A stretch of 64,000 bases of DNA from Pisolithus tinctorius (Eukaryota; Basidiomycota; Agaricomycetes; Boletales; Pisolithaceae), in NCBI GenBank assembly GCA_024663395.1, contig JANFAH010000026.1, positions 62,001-126,000 of the forward strand. The letters run 5' to 3'. The notes under the pieces were generated by a model. That model was not told the DNA's origin. It worked only from the letters and a program-made list of their open reading frames with translations, and searched no databases. The position numbers and the translations under genes were made by a program. Below, one piece after another: positions 49,491 through 61,260 of this stretch; position 1 is the first letter of the stretch; the number at the start of each line of letters is the position of its first letter.

Positions 49491-51228
49491 TTAGTAGCAG
49501 AAGAATTCTTCAAGACCGCGAGCAAAGATCTTGAGGCCGTCCTCAATAACCTCATCAGTACCAACAAATGTCGCCCTGAAGAAGTTAACCCGCTATTGAA
49601 AAAAACGTCATCAGTGATCGGGGACCCGAGGAGAATTTAATCTCGTACATCAGTGATGTGACCGTCAGTGGGAATTCGCCCCGTCTGGTCTACAATAGCG
49701 AAGGTTGACGCTGGCATCATAACGAGACCGCAATCTAGAAGCTTTCGGAACAGTTCATTCATTAAGTCCGCAGTGTTAGTGACCGGTGCGCCAGGTTTGT
49801 CCAATTTCTCAGACTTCCTGTATCGTGGGTGACGCTCCACGTTAATCTTGATCCAAACGAACATGCCGGACTTGGGTGTTTCAGCGGAAGCTAAACCGGA
49901 ACTCTCCACCTCCCGTCGGAACACGTCCATAAATAGGTCGCGGCGGCGTTGATACTCGCGACAGAGAGACGAAACCCATTTCATAAAGCCGTCGATGCCC
50001 CATCCTTCGCCTCCCAAAAGTTCGGAGATGAAGGCTTGGCCTAAACCATGAGGATGTTGAGAAGACGAATCCGTCAACATATCCAGCTTCTCGGCAAAGA
50101 AGTCGTTGCAAGTTACCCAACCAAGCCGCATGCCAGGGGCAAGGATTTTGCTGAAGCTTTCAGAAAGGTCAGATGACGGACGAGTTTGAGATAAGTAGGA
50201 CATACCTGTCCAGCCGCATCACACGGCCGTCGTAATCCATAGATAAGAATGAACGAGGCAGGACATCGGCCATCGCCCGTGTATACCCATACGACTCGAT
50301 TGTAGTCGTCTGGATGTCGAGATCGTACTGAAGGAAGAAGTATGGATCGTCTTCTAGGATGATGATATCGTATTCATGCGCGAGATCATATATCTGACGG
50401 CGCCTCTCCGCTGAGAGTGTGCTTCCAGTAGGATTTTGGGAACATCTGGAGAACCATGTTCAGAGGGGTAGGATAACGTTATTACGAGGAAGGCGCTCAC
50501 GGAATTGTGTATAGAACATGCGGCCGCTTGCCTTGCAAGGTTTCATCCCAATTAGCCAGGATTTTTTCCATATCGGAGGGTATAAGACCATCCTTATCCA
50601 TCCGAATAGGGACCCACTTGATTCCTAAAGGAAGAGCTGCGTTGGTCATGGCGGAGAAGGTAAACTCTTCGCAAAGGAAAGAGTCGCCGGGGTCACCGAG
50701 AAGTCGGTAGCACTTTGTCAAAGCGTCGGCGTTGCCAAGACTCAGTGAAACCATGTGTTTCGGAGGGGCATGAATGCGGTCATTGAGTTCTGCAAGGGCA
50801 TCCCGGACGTGCTTGAGGCCGGCACCAGCACCGTATGCGAGGGCAGTCCTCAGGCTCAACGCACACGGTTCATCTTTGTACGACGCAATGATCTGCTGAT
50901 CGCCGGTGCCCGCTCTCCAAGCTTGCACTGGGTCCGATTCACTTACGGAGGGTACAATGAAATTCATTTCGCACACGGGGTACAACGTATGGTGTGGGTC
51001 ACCTAAACAGTTGGCTGAATACGATATTGCATACAACTGACTCTTCTGCGTACCATTACCCATGTTGATAGTTCCTGGTTTGACCTGTGCGACCTTCCAA
51101 ATAGCCTTGATTGGGTTGGGGAGGCGGGCCTTAGCTTCCACCGAGAGGTGGCGCGAAAGGTCGAGTTGTCGTTTCTTAAGGTTGTTGACTGGGTCAGCCC
51201 GCTCATGGGTGGGATGAATGTAAACCAT
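49491..51228 (-). CDS. atrD: Aromatic amino acid aminotransferase of the atromentin cluster
   Basis: A PLP-dependent class I/II aminotransferase, expected to convert L-tyrosine to 4-hydroxyphenylpyruvate for the A-T-TE enzyme. It starts MVYIHPTHERADPVNN at 51228. Diagnostic parts are ISMVSLSLGNADAL-like substrate-binding region (LSLGNADALTKCYRLL), CSQNPTGSTLSAERRRQIYDLA, ILEDDPYFFLQYD, and DSFSKILAPGMRLGW, whose Lys forms the PLP aldimine. The C-terminal ARGLEEFF stops at 49491-49493. Length is about 525 residues, similar to kynurenine/aminoadipate-type fungal transaminases. About four introns. Assignment to atromentin supply rests on the cluster context; general aromatic transamination is the alternative. 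Confidence 0.9.
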
Positions 51229-54200
51229 GGTGTAGTAGCAGCAGAGTCAAGGAGAGGAGAAGTAGGGACAAGAGCGGTGGGCCTCGCTAACTCCAGCTGC
51301 TTTTGAACGATTTAAGCACTGCCAGTTCCCCCTGACCACTGCAGAAGAACTTTAATGGCGTGATAGCACTGCGAGTCAGAATGTCCAAGACAAATCGCCT
51401 GCCAACGGAATAAGTTGCTTCCATTCAGCACATGGACTCATACTAAACAGCATTAGCCTAGTGACGGCGGGTCAAATGCGGTCCGCTTCATCACCCTGAA
51501 GATCTGTGCAACCGAGCATGGTAGTCACGTCAGAGATTGTGCGCACTTACCATTTGTTATGTCAATTAATGGCACACTATAATAAAATGATGCGGCTTCT
51601 AGTCGGAGTGTATTGGTTTACTCGGCATCACAACCCTTGCGTGGAGCGAGTATAGGCAGTGCTAACTGCCAATGATGTACAAATATAGAATTTGAACCAG
51701 TTTGAACTGGATCGACCTGCACCCCGGACCCGGACGCTAGGAGGAATGTTGAATACCAATTATCCTGACATGTATGCACGCAACGCGAAAGCGAGATCTG
51801 AATTCAGCTTGGCGCTTGACAGGAGTCAAATGAATAGCGCCTTAAGAAGGTTACGTACTTGGCTAGTAGGGAATGTGCGGCCAAAGCGAGGCCTCACATA
51901 ACGCTGCAAGAGCGGTAGCAGCACTACTCAGGTTCAGCACGTTTCAACCGTCGCTGTTTGAGCGGTGTACCTATCTCGCCTCCATCCCGCGAGGCGGAAA
52001 CGGCGGCATACTGAATCACATGGTAGAGTAAGCGGCGCGCCGACGGTGGCGGGTGAATCATAGGCCGCGTAAGATGTTGTCGTTTGCAGTGCCGAAGCTG
52101 CCAGATGGCAATGTCTTGGCATCGCCGTGACGCATGGTAAATGATCAGCAGGACCGGTGAGTTATTTCTGCTCAATGTTTTGGAAGTTCTCAATCCTGCG
52201 AACCTAGGGCAATGCTGGGCGTATCCTCCAACATGCTGACATTGTAGTGCCTCACGAACTCCGCCTCAATCAGTGGCTCAGATTCGATATACCATCATTT
52301 GTCCGTGGACGTTCAACAACCGCCGCATCCAAACCACGGCTGTCACGTAGTAGAGCAAGTTACGCGTAAGGGCGGTCGGCTCTGATATTGATCAAACTGG
52401 ATTTGCATGACTTTTCAACTCTTCCCAGTAATTGTAGTGGCACACCGACTCACATTTGTGTCTTTACGAACATGCGACTTGAGTTGATGCACGGCACGAG
52501 CGATCAGTGCGATGAGCACCTGGCCAGAGAAGGATATACACGTGCTTATGTAATGGTTGCTCCGCGCTCCCCCTATCAGAGTCGTTGCGCCGGATGCACG
52601 ATCTTCTGAAGATCTTTAACCAGCCCGTAATACGGTCCAGACTCTACAGAGATCGCAGGTACGTGCGATGAAGCATGAGGTATGCAACTATTGTTCATCA
52701 ATTCCGCGAACCGCAAAAGGCGGTCTTGGCACAGTCTTGATTCACACCTAGATCGGGTGGTATCTAGACCTTTAGCCCTCTTGACATCATTCCATGTAGG
52801 ACGGAGGCCGCATAGTTCGCAGAGCTACAATGGGAGATATGCCGAGGAACACGTCGGGTAAAGTAATAAAGAAGGGACCGCCGTACGTGCTGAATGGTGG
52901 GCGGAAAAATAGGTGAATCAGATGTATACCATTTATCGTCGTGGTACCAGGTGCCAGCGGCACGGAGAGTCCGTAAGTCTCACCTACAATGCCAACGAGA
53001 TTCCCCACATCTTGCATTAACTTCTAGTACCAGCAGCATTACCCAGAATACCACCTGCTGACCCTTGCCTGGATCCAGTGAGCGAAGATCAGCTCTCCAA
53101 CAGGTGCATGATCAACTGTTACACACGAAATTCAATATGTCGAAATCCACAACCGGTGATCTTGCCCGGTACGTACAGGCCTCTGATGCTAGCCTGGAGG
53201 AACGCCATGCATTTACTCACCTTGTTTCATCTAGCTTCTTTTGCTGTTGGCATAGTTGTGTAACACGGGGATAAGGGCTGTGCCTGGCCGAATGCAATGA
53301 CACCCATGACCCGGGCTTTAGGATTCTCTACACATGACTTCCATAATTCCTAGCCGCAGCGCTCGCAAGACCAACCACTTCGAGCTGGTGGGTTGCGATG
53401 ACCTTGATCAGTGCCATCGTCATTGATCTTCCGGAAACCATTGGGTTAAAGTGTACAGCCAGGGTACCACATGCACGTCCAATACCGCAAACATTTCAGG
53501 CGAATAATTGATGGTCAGCATTTAGTCACCGTGCCCAGGGTGACATTCATAATTCGTGGTCCAGTGATCGGTTTGTCCTGTGCCCAGCTTCAAATTGGTA
53601 ACGTATTCTGGGGTCACCAAGGGAAAAAAAAAATCTGGAGGTCATCTCCGACGTTGACCTTCGACGAGGAACAAATATAGACTGATAGAATCTCGGCTCG
53701 TTCCTAGATGTTTCTCTTCCTTTTCTCACCTTTGGGGTAACCATCCTAGTCGGCCGGGATGACGGATCTCGATGATGCTCGATAAGTTTCTGAAGAAATT
53801 CCTTTGGAGTGGTCCTCGGTAAGCCCGGCACGTGAGATGCCTGGCCCCCTGAATTGGTCTGTCCGTGTACTCCGGAGGCTTCTATGCTCTGAACATACCC
53901 GGATGTTCCCGAATGTCTGCGCTTCGGAAAGGTGAGTTTCGGTCGAGAACTGCTAGTGTTTGTCCTTCAACAGTCCTGCGCGACCATAATCGGCAGCATA
54001 CAGCAGAAGACAGTCCGTCACCACCACGACGGTGACCATGTGGATGTCGGAAATCTTGATCTATTCGGTTTGTTCATGCGGCTCAAATATTGTTTGATGC
54101 CGAATCTCATCTGTTCCTCTATTATAGGTCAGTTCTAATAGTATGCTTGTTCTCTGACCTCGTGACTCTAAGGATGATACGCTGTCGAGAACAGGCTGAT

Positions 54201-54229
54201 GAATGTTGACCCCACCTGGGAGAAAGCAA

Positions 54230-54376
54230 GTCCCTACCGTTGGTCTCGGGAAGCCCTTGGCGTTGATATCTATGGCGCTCCGTTTGGGTAAAAAATAACG
54301 CGCGGGATACACAGAGGTATGCGCGGTACAGAACATACAATGCGCGACACAGGACATATAATGCACAATATGCGAT
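54230..54376. repeat. Left arm of an inverted-repeat pair
   Basis: Contains TTTGGGTAAAAAATAA, then GGTATGCGCGGTA and tandem-like TGCGCG-ACATA units of about 21 bp. The reverse complement of 55083-55235 matches it with scattered substitutions, starting at GATAT-TATGGC outside. Confidence 0.75.
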
Positions 54377-54689
54377 AATGTACTCAGAGACAGCGCTTGA
54401 CTCGTGCTTGCATTCAGCTGATGCCATCTAGCGAAACAAGCTTACAGTATTTGCTAGTATAATCTAGATGTTCCCGACGCAGAAACCACATGAACTCGGA
54501 GACATAATCATAATGTCGATTTATCGATTGCATGAGGGCACACATTGAACATGGAGTGAATACGACGACGAAATTTATGGCAAGGTATATTTGCATGCAT
54601 CCGAAGTGTGGATTCTGCATGGACTACGGCCTAGCAAATGGTCTTCCTGAGGGCAGCCTCGTTTGCAATCAAATATTGTCACCAATCAT

Positions 54690-54707
54690 GGGTTAGGGTT
54701 AGGGTTT
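54690..54707 (+). repeat. Short telomere-like tract (TTAGGG)
   Basis: The sequence GGGTTAGGGTTAGGGTTT contains about two and a half TTAGGG units, the common fungal telomere repeat, at an internal position between the two inverted-repeat arms. Confidence 0.7.
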
Positions 54708-55082
54708 GACTTCCTGCAGTATCACGATTCAGCAAGGCTTCCAACCGTCGATGTAGTGATGTTCCCATCCCATTCCACCACAGTTAATGCCAGTCATCTC
54801 TGCAGCGTGATTTATGGTGTCCCATACTAACGGGAGGAATGCATACAAAAATTCAGCAGTGGTTGTCAAGGAGTTCAGGTCAACTAGCGCTTTGAAGTTC
54901 TTACGTTTCGAATCGTCCCATGGGTGCTTCATGGGATCAGCAGTATGGTGTACCTCTCTTCCTATCAAAGTGTCATAGAGTCCATGCTACGTAGTTACCT
55001 GCTAGTTCCATAAATCATCTAGACTGTCACTCCCCGCATTTACTTGGGATAGTTCACCTCCATAAATGGCCAACCATTCGTA

Positions 55083-55235
55083 CACTCCCGACATCGCGCG
55101 CCTCGCACTGCATATCCTGTATCGTGCATTATATATTGTATACCGCGCATACCTGTGTGTATCGCGTGCATTATTTTTTACCCAAATGGAGTGCCATACA
55201 TATCTGTCCCCACACCTTTACCAGACTTTGGCAGC
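55083..55235. repeat. Right arm of an inverted-repeat pair
   Basis: Reverse complement of the arm at 54230-54376, sharing TTATTTTTTACCCAAA, ACCGCGCATACC and the CTGTAT/TGCATTATA units. The arms are about 700 bp apart, which is compatible with a non-autonomous DNA transposon or a rearranged satellite. Confidence 0.75.
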
Positions 55236-55884
55236 AGTATGCACAATGTACTTGCTCCACCTGCATAGTACCTCGCAAATACCGCTCATCTCGCAGTGGG
55301 ATACTTTATGATAGGCCGCCGATTCTACCTCCGTCTCACTACTCCTGTGTGGGGTGACCTGGAGTGACCATGACGCAAGAGCATTTACAAGATCGGGTAA
55401 TCGTCTTTCTGCGTCTCCGGGGCATCGTCCTTCGGGGAAGAATGGAAATCCCCGTGTAGCAATCATAATACCGATGGTGGCATAGATACTCGCCTCTGAT
55501 GTGGCAGATGCCACCAACACACCGTTGGACACGGAGATCGTGGAATGATTCACCCCCACACCGAGGAATCATACCATGGGACTGGCCCACTGGTTGTTGT
55601 GATAGAATAACACGGTATCACGTACGACATGAGCTTGCTTGGTATCAAGATATACAATATTTCAGATACGAAAGAGTGGCTTGGAAAGTGGGGTGAGACG
55701 GCCTCGCGGATTTGGTCCGTTCAAAAAATGAAAAAGCTATGAGGGCGACCATTTTTGTGCGCCTGAGAGTCCGCGGTGCTTCGAACCGTTCACGTGGATG
55801 AACAGGAATAAGGTTCGGGAAAATGTCCAAGAAGATAAACGGAAAAAGGGCAATGATACGGAGATACAACTTCGTAAGGGTGGG

Positions 55885-56639
55885 TTACATTGCTTCGTCC
55901 AATCCAGCAGCGCAGAGCCCACACCCAATACATTCCAGACAAGCTATTTGGGTCGATGGATGAGCATAGAATGTCAAAATACGAAGAGTGAGACCTTACC
56001 GAGACCACCGCAACATGCGCACAGGTAACACGGACAGCAGAGTGGATTCTCAAATGAACCTTGGCAGCGTAACTCAGCCAGTCCATCCCCACCCATAGAA
56101 GGTGGTGGGACCTACCTCTGCAGCACCAGAAGCTGAGCATAATAGCAGCTATCACCACCAGGAACAACCCCACGAATATGACAATGAGGTATACTACACG
56201 CGAAGGACAACCGTTAAATCCAGCTTTAACGACAGAGAACCCGTGCAACTCAGAAATACATACATTTGTTGTTCGTGAAACTCGATCCACTCGATGAAGA
56301 CTGTCGTTTAACCAAGGACAATGGGTCACCGTCACCTCCGAACACCGCCCCAAACAGATCCATGTCTGTCATGCACCACACGAGGATGATGCCTCCGAGA
56401 ACGAGGAGCGTGAGTAGGATAGGACCCAGCATTTTCCGTAGTCGTGCTTTGTGGCATGTACGGTGGGAGCGGGCTTGTGAGCACCGGCAAGGTGCTTGGG
56501 ACTCGTCGACGTAGTTATAGTAGTCGATTTGACAGTGGGAGGCATGGGCTCCGCCGCATTTTTCGTCTGACGGGTAGAGTGAGTCGTTAAAATGGGCGGG
56601 CATGGCACTGGCGGTGGGCTGTTGCAAGACGGGGATCAT
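55885..56639 (-). CDS. Small cysteine-rich membrane protein, conserved-looking
   Basis: No named family was recognised. The start at 56639 gives MIPVLQQPTAS. A His/Cys-rich cytosolic or lumenal part follows, then a first membrane helix (MLGPILLTLLVLGGIILVWC). After intron 1 (GTATGT, about 56214-56267) comes a second helix (YLIVIFVGLFLVVIAAIML) and FWCCRG. Intron 2 leads to ENPLCCPCYLCACCGGL, and intron 3 to ACLECIGCGLCAAGLDEAM and the stop at 55885-55887. Three introns all preserve the frame, and the dense CxxC pairs suggest palmitoylation or metal binding. About 190 residues. Function unknown. Confidence 0.7.
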
Positions 56640-56859
56640 CGTGGCGGAGGGTGTTCAGTATGGAGGAAGCAAGTAGAAAGGTGAGAAATAGGACGGCCAG
56701 GTGGCTGTTGCCATAATGCCAAGAGACACTGCGGGTAATCCGTTTTTACCAATCGACACCCTACTGCGGGACCACATCGCTGGAGCACCGCCTCGTGTTT
56801 GCTGGCAGCACTGACAGATATTTCCGAGTGGGAGATACTACTATTACAAGCTCGAGAAC

Positions 56860-58266
56860 TTACAACACGTCGAGGTATCTACACAGGCCTGCTAATACAC
56901 CGACCCCAAGTAGAGCAGCGCCAATCCATTTCTGTTCCGTAAACATTCTCTTCTCACCCAATTCCCCAGCAGCATCGATGGCAGCAATATCCTCCGCCGA
57001 GAGAACTGTGCAAAGATGAGATACCCATCCTATCATCTACCCAAAAACAACTTACCGATGTCCCCCGCAGCAAGATAACCTTCCAATCTTGACTTCTTGG
57101 AGCTCGTGCTGCGCGAACCGGTGACCATGTCAAGGCATCGCATCACGACGTATACAGGAAGCTCACGTGACAACTACAGCGCCTTTTGCTTTGACCCATG
57201 CAAATAAGACTTGGTCCGTCGTCGCACCAAGTTTTGTAGCGATCTCGTTTAGAGGTTGATCCAGCGGTCCACCTGGCATCTTCGTAATCGGGCTGTGAAA
57301 CGAGGACGAGTGTGAGAAGACGATTCCGATGCTGAGACGAAAGTCGTCACGCACATGAGTGTGCTGTATGCTTCAATGACGATTCCGTTCGCAGCGGCAT
57401 ATTCAAGGATGGGACGCTGGCGGTGGTATACGTATGGGTGAAGCAAGATCTGGTGTGGGACCGGAAGTTGTTCAATGTCATTGGAGCGACAGCAATGGCG
57501 GGACACACCTGATTCACTGCAGGCTTGACCTTTGCGGACGCGAGCAACACAGCCAGATCCTTCGCATCGAAATTGCTCACGCCGATACTCCTGCAGGATT
57601 ACCAGATGACGAGTGCGTGGCCAAGCCGTGTTACATTAATATCATTTGTGCATACACACAAGTGGGGCGTTAGTGCATGACCACGTACTTGGCCAATCCC
57701 GCTTCATGGACTTTCTCCATCTGCGCCCATGCTGTTGGAATATCCGGAATGGCAAGACGAGGATGGTGGATGAGGTATAGGTCTACGTAGTCCACACCAA
57801 GCTAATGGAAATGTCATCGAAAACGGGGCCCCTGTTAGAACGCGGGCGCCTCACTCACATTCGATAAACTGTTCTGGATGGAGGTGGCGATATCTAATCC
57901 GTTGGTACCTGAGAATTTGGTGGTGACGAACACGTCCGATCGCGAGAGTCCGCTCTCGTGTAGCGCAGTACCCGTCTCGAATTCGTTTCGATAGGATTGA
58001 GCGGTGTCTACACGTTATATGGCGACAACAGTTCAGTAATGTCAGACTTGGCAAGCCCTGACTGTGTGGTGTGTACACACCAATGTGGTTGAACCCTGTC
58101 TCCAGCGCTTGCTCGACCTGGTCGATAGAAGCTTGACCATTACCCAGTGTCCACGTCCCAAATGCGATACCTGGGATGTAGTATCCTAACAACACAATAA
58201 GCAGAGTCTTGTACTCTCTTCTGAGCGAAACTAACCAGAATTTAGACGAATGGGGTCCCAGGGCAT
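56860..58266 (-). CDS. Aldo/keto reductase with C-terminal hydrophobic tail
   Basis: An NADPH-dependent (alpha/beta)8-barrel oxidoreductase. It starts MPWDPIRLNSG at 58266 and continues IPGIAFGTWTLGNGQ. The catalytic tetrad is visible: Asp in HIDTAQ, Tyr in QSYRNE, Lys in VTTKFSG and His in LYLIHHPR. IGVSNFDAKDL and the late cofactor-binding segment SSSKKSRLEGYL are also present. Unlike typical family members of about 300 residues, the C-terminus adds a hydrophobic stretch (WIGAALLGVGVLAGL) and ends CRYLDVL. This could be a tail anchor to a membrane. At least six introns. The substrate is unknown. The next gene upstream on the same strand begins 121 bp away. Confidence 0.88.
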
Positions 58267-58386
58267 TTCTTCAAGTCGAATAACTAAGGTGACAACTGTG
58301 TAGGGATGAAGGCCGCAAAGCGCACATACGGCGGATGGAACGAACACATGGAAGCACGATCACACGCTCATGACGCAGTAACTCAA

Positions 58387-59128
58387 TCACGTCACGTCCA
58401 CGCCAGCACCATCCGTCGTACCAGGCGCACCAGCCGGTGTGAGGGAAAGTCCAATATCAACCGTACCAGGTGCAGGGAACCATCCCCACCTCGCCAAGTC
58501 TACCCTGAACTCGCCCGTCCTTCCAACCACCACCTCTACACCTTCCGCCTCCAGAGCCTCTCGCTGTATCTGTGCACCATTCGTCCCAGGCCCACGCGAC
58601 GATATCGTTCCTGCCGAAGATATGACTCTTTGCCATGGTACCGGAGGTTCGACGTCGCGAGAGAGGAATTTGAGGGCTCGAGGGGACAAGGTCATACGTA
58701 TGTGAGGATTTGGGATATGGTTGGAAGAATACAAGGCAACATATATACTAACCTTGTCCGACGAGTCGGGAGTAGTTAGGCATACCGATTAGTTTGGCGA
58801 TATGTCCTATGAAAGACTTGTCAGACACAGTCAATCTTCGAATGTCGCGCATATGAAGGAATGGCATGAGTAGTGATGACGTGAAGGCATACGAAGCAGC
58901 ACATAAAGATGGCAACATACCGTAGCTAGTGACGCGTTGGTAAGGAATCCTGTCCCGGTGACGTAGAGATCAGACAGGTAGTTTGTTAGAGGTAGCAAAG
59001 GCAACCAGTACCGTCGTACGACATGATAGACCTGTGCAAGTAACACCGGATCAGGTGATGGTGATGAGTTACCTTGTCATGAATCCAAGGATTTTTCGTA
59101 CCGCTGCATGAAATTCAGCACTGTCCAT
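58387..59128 (-). CDS. Alkyltransferase-like DNA repair protein (Atl1 type)
   Basis: A member of the O6-alkylguanine-DNA alkyltransferase fold that binds damaged guanine but lacks the acceptor cysteine. The start at 59128 reads MDSAEFHAA. Short introns join VYHVVRRIPYQRVTSYG, HIAKLIGMPNYSRLVGQG and then VPWQRVISSAGTISSRGPG. In true alkyltransferases the core motif is PCHR; here Trp replaces the Cys (PWQR), as in S. pombe Atl1, which hands alkylated bases to nucleotide excision repair. The C-terminus continues EFRVDLARWGWFP and a short Ala/Gly/Thr tail. About 150 residues. Confidence 0.87.
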
Positions 59129-59627
59129 TGTGGTCTTACCAGCTTAGGGATGAGTTAGGGTTCACCACAAGTCTCGACCTCAGATATTTTGGGAAGAGGC
59201 AGTATGGATGTATGGAAAAACCACACTTCATACTGGAACATGGCCGGCGCCGCCGGCAGGCACCTTGTTTCCCACCCCGCTGCCCACGCGGCACACACTA
59301 CATGCACTAGTCACATTCATTCACATAAGTGGTGCTCAAAATAAACTGAGTTGGAGTGATTTTGGCGCTAAACCCTAGCTGAGTTGGCTGAGTTCGGCGC
59401 TAAACCCTAGCAGAAACTTCAGCCGCGACTTTGACAAATTTCAAGTTCCGATTTTTTAAACCTCCGCTCACTTTCCGTTTTTGGAGTGCTGTGCTACACA
59501 GCATGACATCATGTCTTTTTATATTCAACATCTAAGTTTGAACATTCACTCGCAAGCGATATTTGTAGGGGGCGGCTCGGATATGGTATTAGATATGAGT
59601 AGATAACACTGTCCTCCTTCTGCCACA

Positions 59628-61170
59628 ATGGTCCATAAGTCTGCTCGTCAAGAGACCCTAGAGATCCTGGGCGATGCAGCAGTCAGAGTCGCCGAAATGC
59701 AGTTGCAGCAGCTAGGGACTTACATGGAGGCCGACAACAATGACTCCGATTCTAGCATGTCAGATGGCGACTGGACAGATGTCTTGTCCGAACCCTTGTC
59801 CCCAATGATCTTATCTCCAATTTCATCCATGTCCACCTCGTCGTCCTTGTCCCTCAGCTCACTCCATTCTGTGAAGAGGATAACTGCTCCATATACAGCG
59901 GCGCTGCAGACCATTCGGGCGCTCTATGATGAGGTCCACATGGCACGAGTCTTTGAGCGACCAGGCATACCAATGATGCATGCATCTCAACTGCCACTCC
60001 TTGATCATTTTGCTATCCACCGACCACTCTTGTTCCAGAAAAAATTGCGCGTTGATCCTGTGATATTTGATGACATTTTAGACCAAATTAGTGACCACTA
60101 CATATTTTTGAACAAGTTGAACAACAAACAATTACCTGTGGCCGTTCAACTCGCAATTTTCCTTTTCTGCGTGGGGCACTACAGTAATGCATCTTCACCT
60201 GAGGATGCTGCCCAGTGGGCAGGCGTTAGTGTCAGAACAGTCATCAATTGTACTCACTGGGTAATGGCAGCGCTGCTGGACAAGCACGACAACTTCATTT
60301 ATGTGCCAGATGTGCGATCCCCAGAACTGAGGTGTGCATGAGAATTTGCGGAGTCATGAACTTGCTGGTCTTGGAGAAACGGAGTTTTTGCTGCAGATGG
60401 AATGACTGTTAACCTTTATGCGCGACCGAAGTCATTCGCTGACAGCTACTACAACTGCAAATCAAATTTCTCACTAAACTGTCAGGTAGGTGAGTATGAT
60501 GTCGCGCAGAAACAGACAACTTATGGGCATGCAGGTTGTAATAATGCCGCACAACTTGGCCATTGTTGATTATGTGCTGGGGAATCCAGGGAGTGTCCAT
60601 GATGCATATGCATTTCAGGGAACGCGGATCTTCAAGGATCCAATCGGTGTTATGCCACACAGACACTGGACTTGGGCTGATACGGCGTATCCCTCGGAGA
60701 AGTGGTGTGTTGTGCCGTTTAAAAAGCCGCGAGGGGGGAACTTGACAAAGCGTCAGAACACATATAATCATTATGTTTCAAAGGTACGTACTTACCAAGT
60801 GTTCCATGGCACATCCTTGACAATTCAGAAGATTTGAGTCAGGGTAGAGCATGCATTTGTGGCCTTGAAAGGCCGGTTTCAGTCACTGAGAGAACTCCGT
60901 ATCAAAATTGGTAACAAACTGGGGAATATGGATCTGGCTGTGTACTGGATAACATGTTGCATTATCCTGCACAATATGGTTGTGCAATTTGAAGAAAGGT
61001 GCTGTGAAGAGTTGGGGCGAGGGACGATGGATTGGGCGATGAGGGAAGGGGAGCCTGATGAAGGGAATGACAACGATATGCTGCTGGCCCTAGAACCAGG
61101 ATCAGTAGGACAACAATTCTGCACACACTTAATGGAGAGGTTGATCGTGGAGAGAGGGATACGAATCTGA
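59628..61170 (+). pseudogene. Harbinger transposase (DDE_Tnp_4) with three in-frame TGA stops
   Basis: A Harbinger-type DDE transposase. The N-terminal exon ends in a helix-turn-helix-like region (SPEDAAQWAGVSVRTVIN). The catalytic part has FAADGMTVNL (first Asp), GNPGSVHDAYAF (second Asp), ADTAYPSEKW, and RVEHAFVALKGRF (Glu). A GTAGGT intron (about 60487-60534) and a GTACGT intron (about 60784-60828) are needed. In-frame TGA codons at 60339-60341, 60357-60359 and 60835-60837 interrupt it. The first two fall where the family usually has Trp or another residue, and the third where Arg is usual, so single transitions explain all three. The copy should be inactive. Confidence 0.85.
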
Positions 61171-61260
61171 ATACATTGTGCATTTTGTAAAAAAAACAAA
61201 GGGCAACGGTGACAACTTGGACAAATGGATAAAACATACTCGTTCGTCCTACAAGCAACA

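Larger units (their letters stand above)
51229..55884. other. 4.7-kb gene-poor region with decayed repeats
   Basis: No gene was recognised. A minus-strand frame at 54729-54968 (80 codons, HPWDDSKRKNFKALVDL) lies between two inverted repeats and could be a remnant of the same element. A possible spliced fragment near 53900-54130 (+) has no known family. The region may be decayed transposon sequence. Confidence 0.4.

Noticed and set aside
60331..60402. Intron hypothesis to remove the first two TGA codons of the Harbinger transposase
   Set aside because: Splicing GTGTGC to GCTGCAG breaks the reading frame and deletes the first catalytic Asp region, so premature stops are the better reading.
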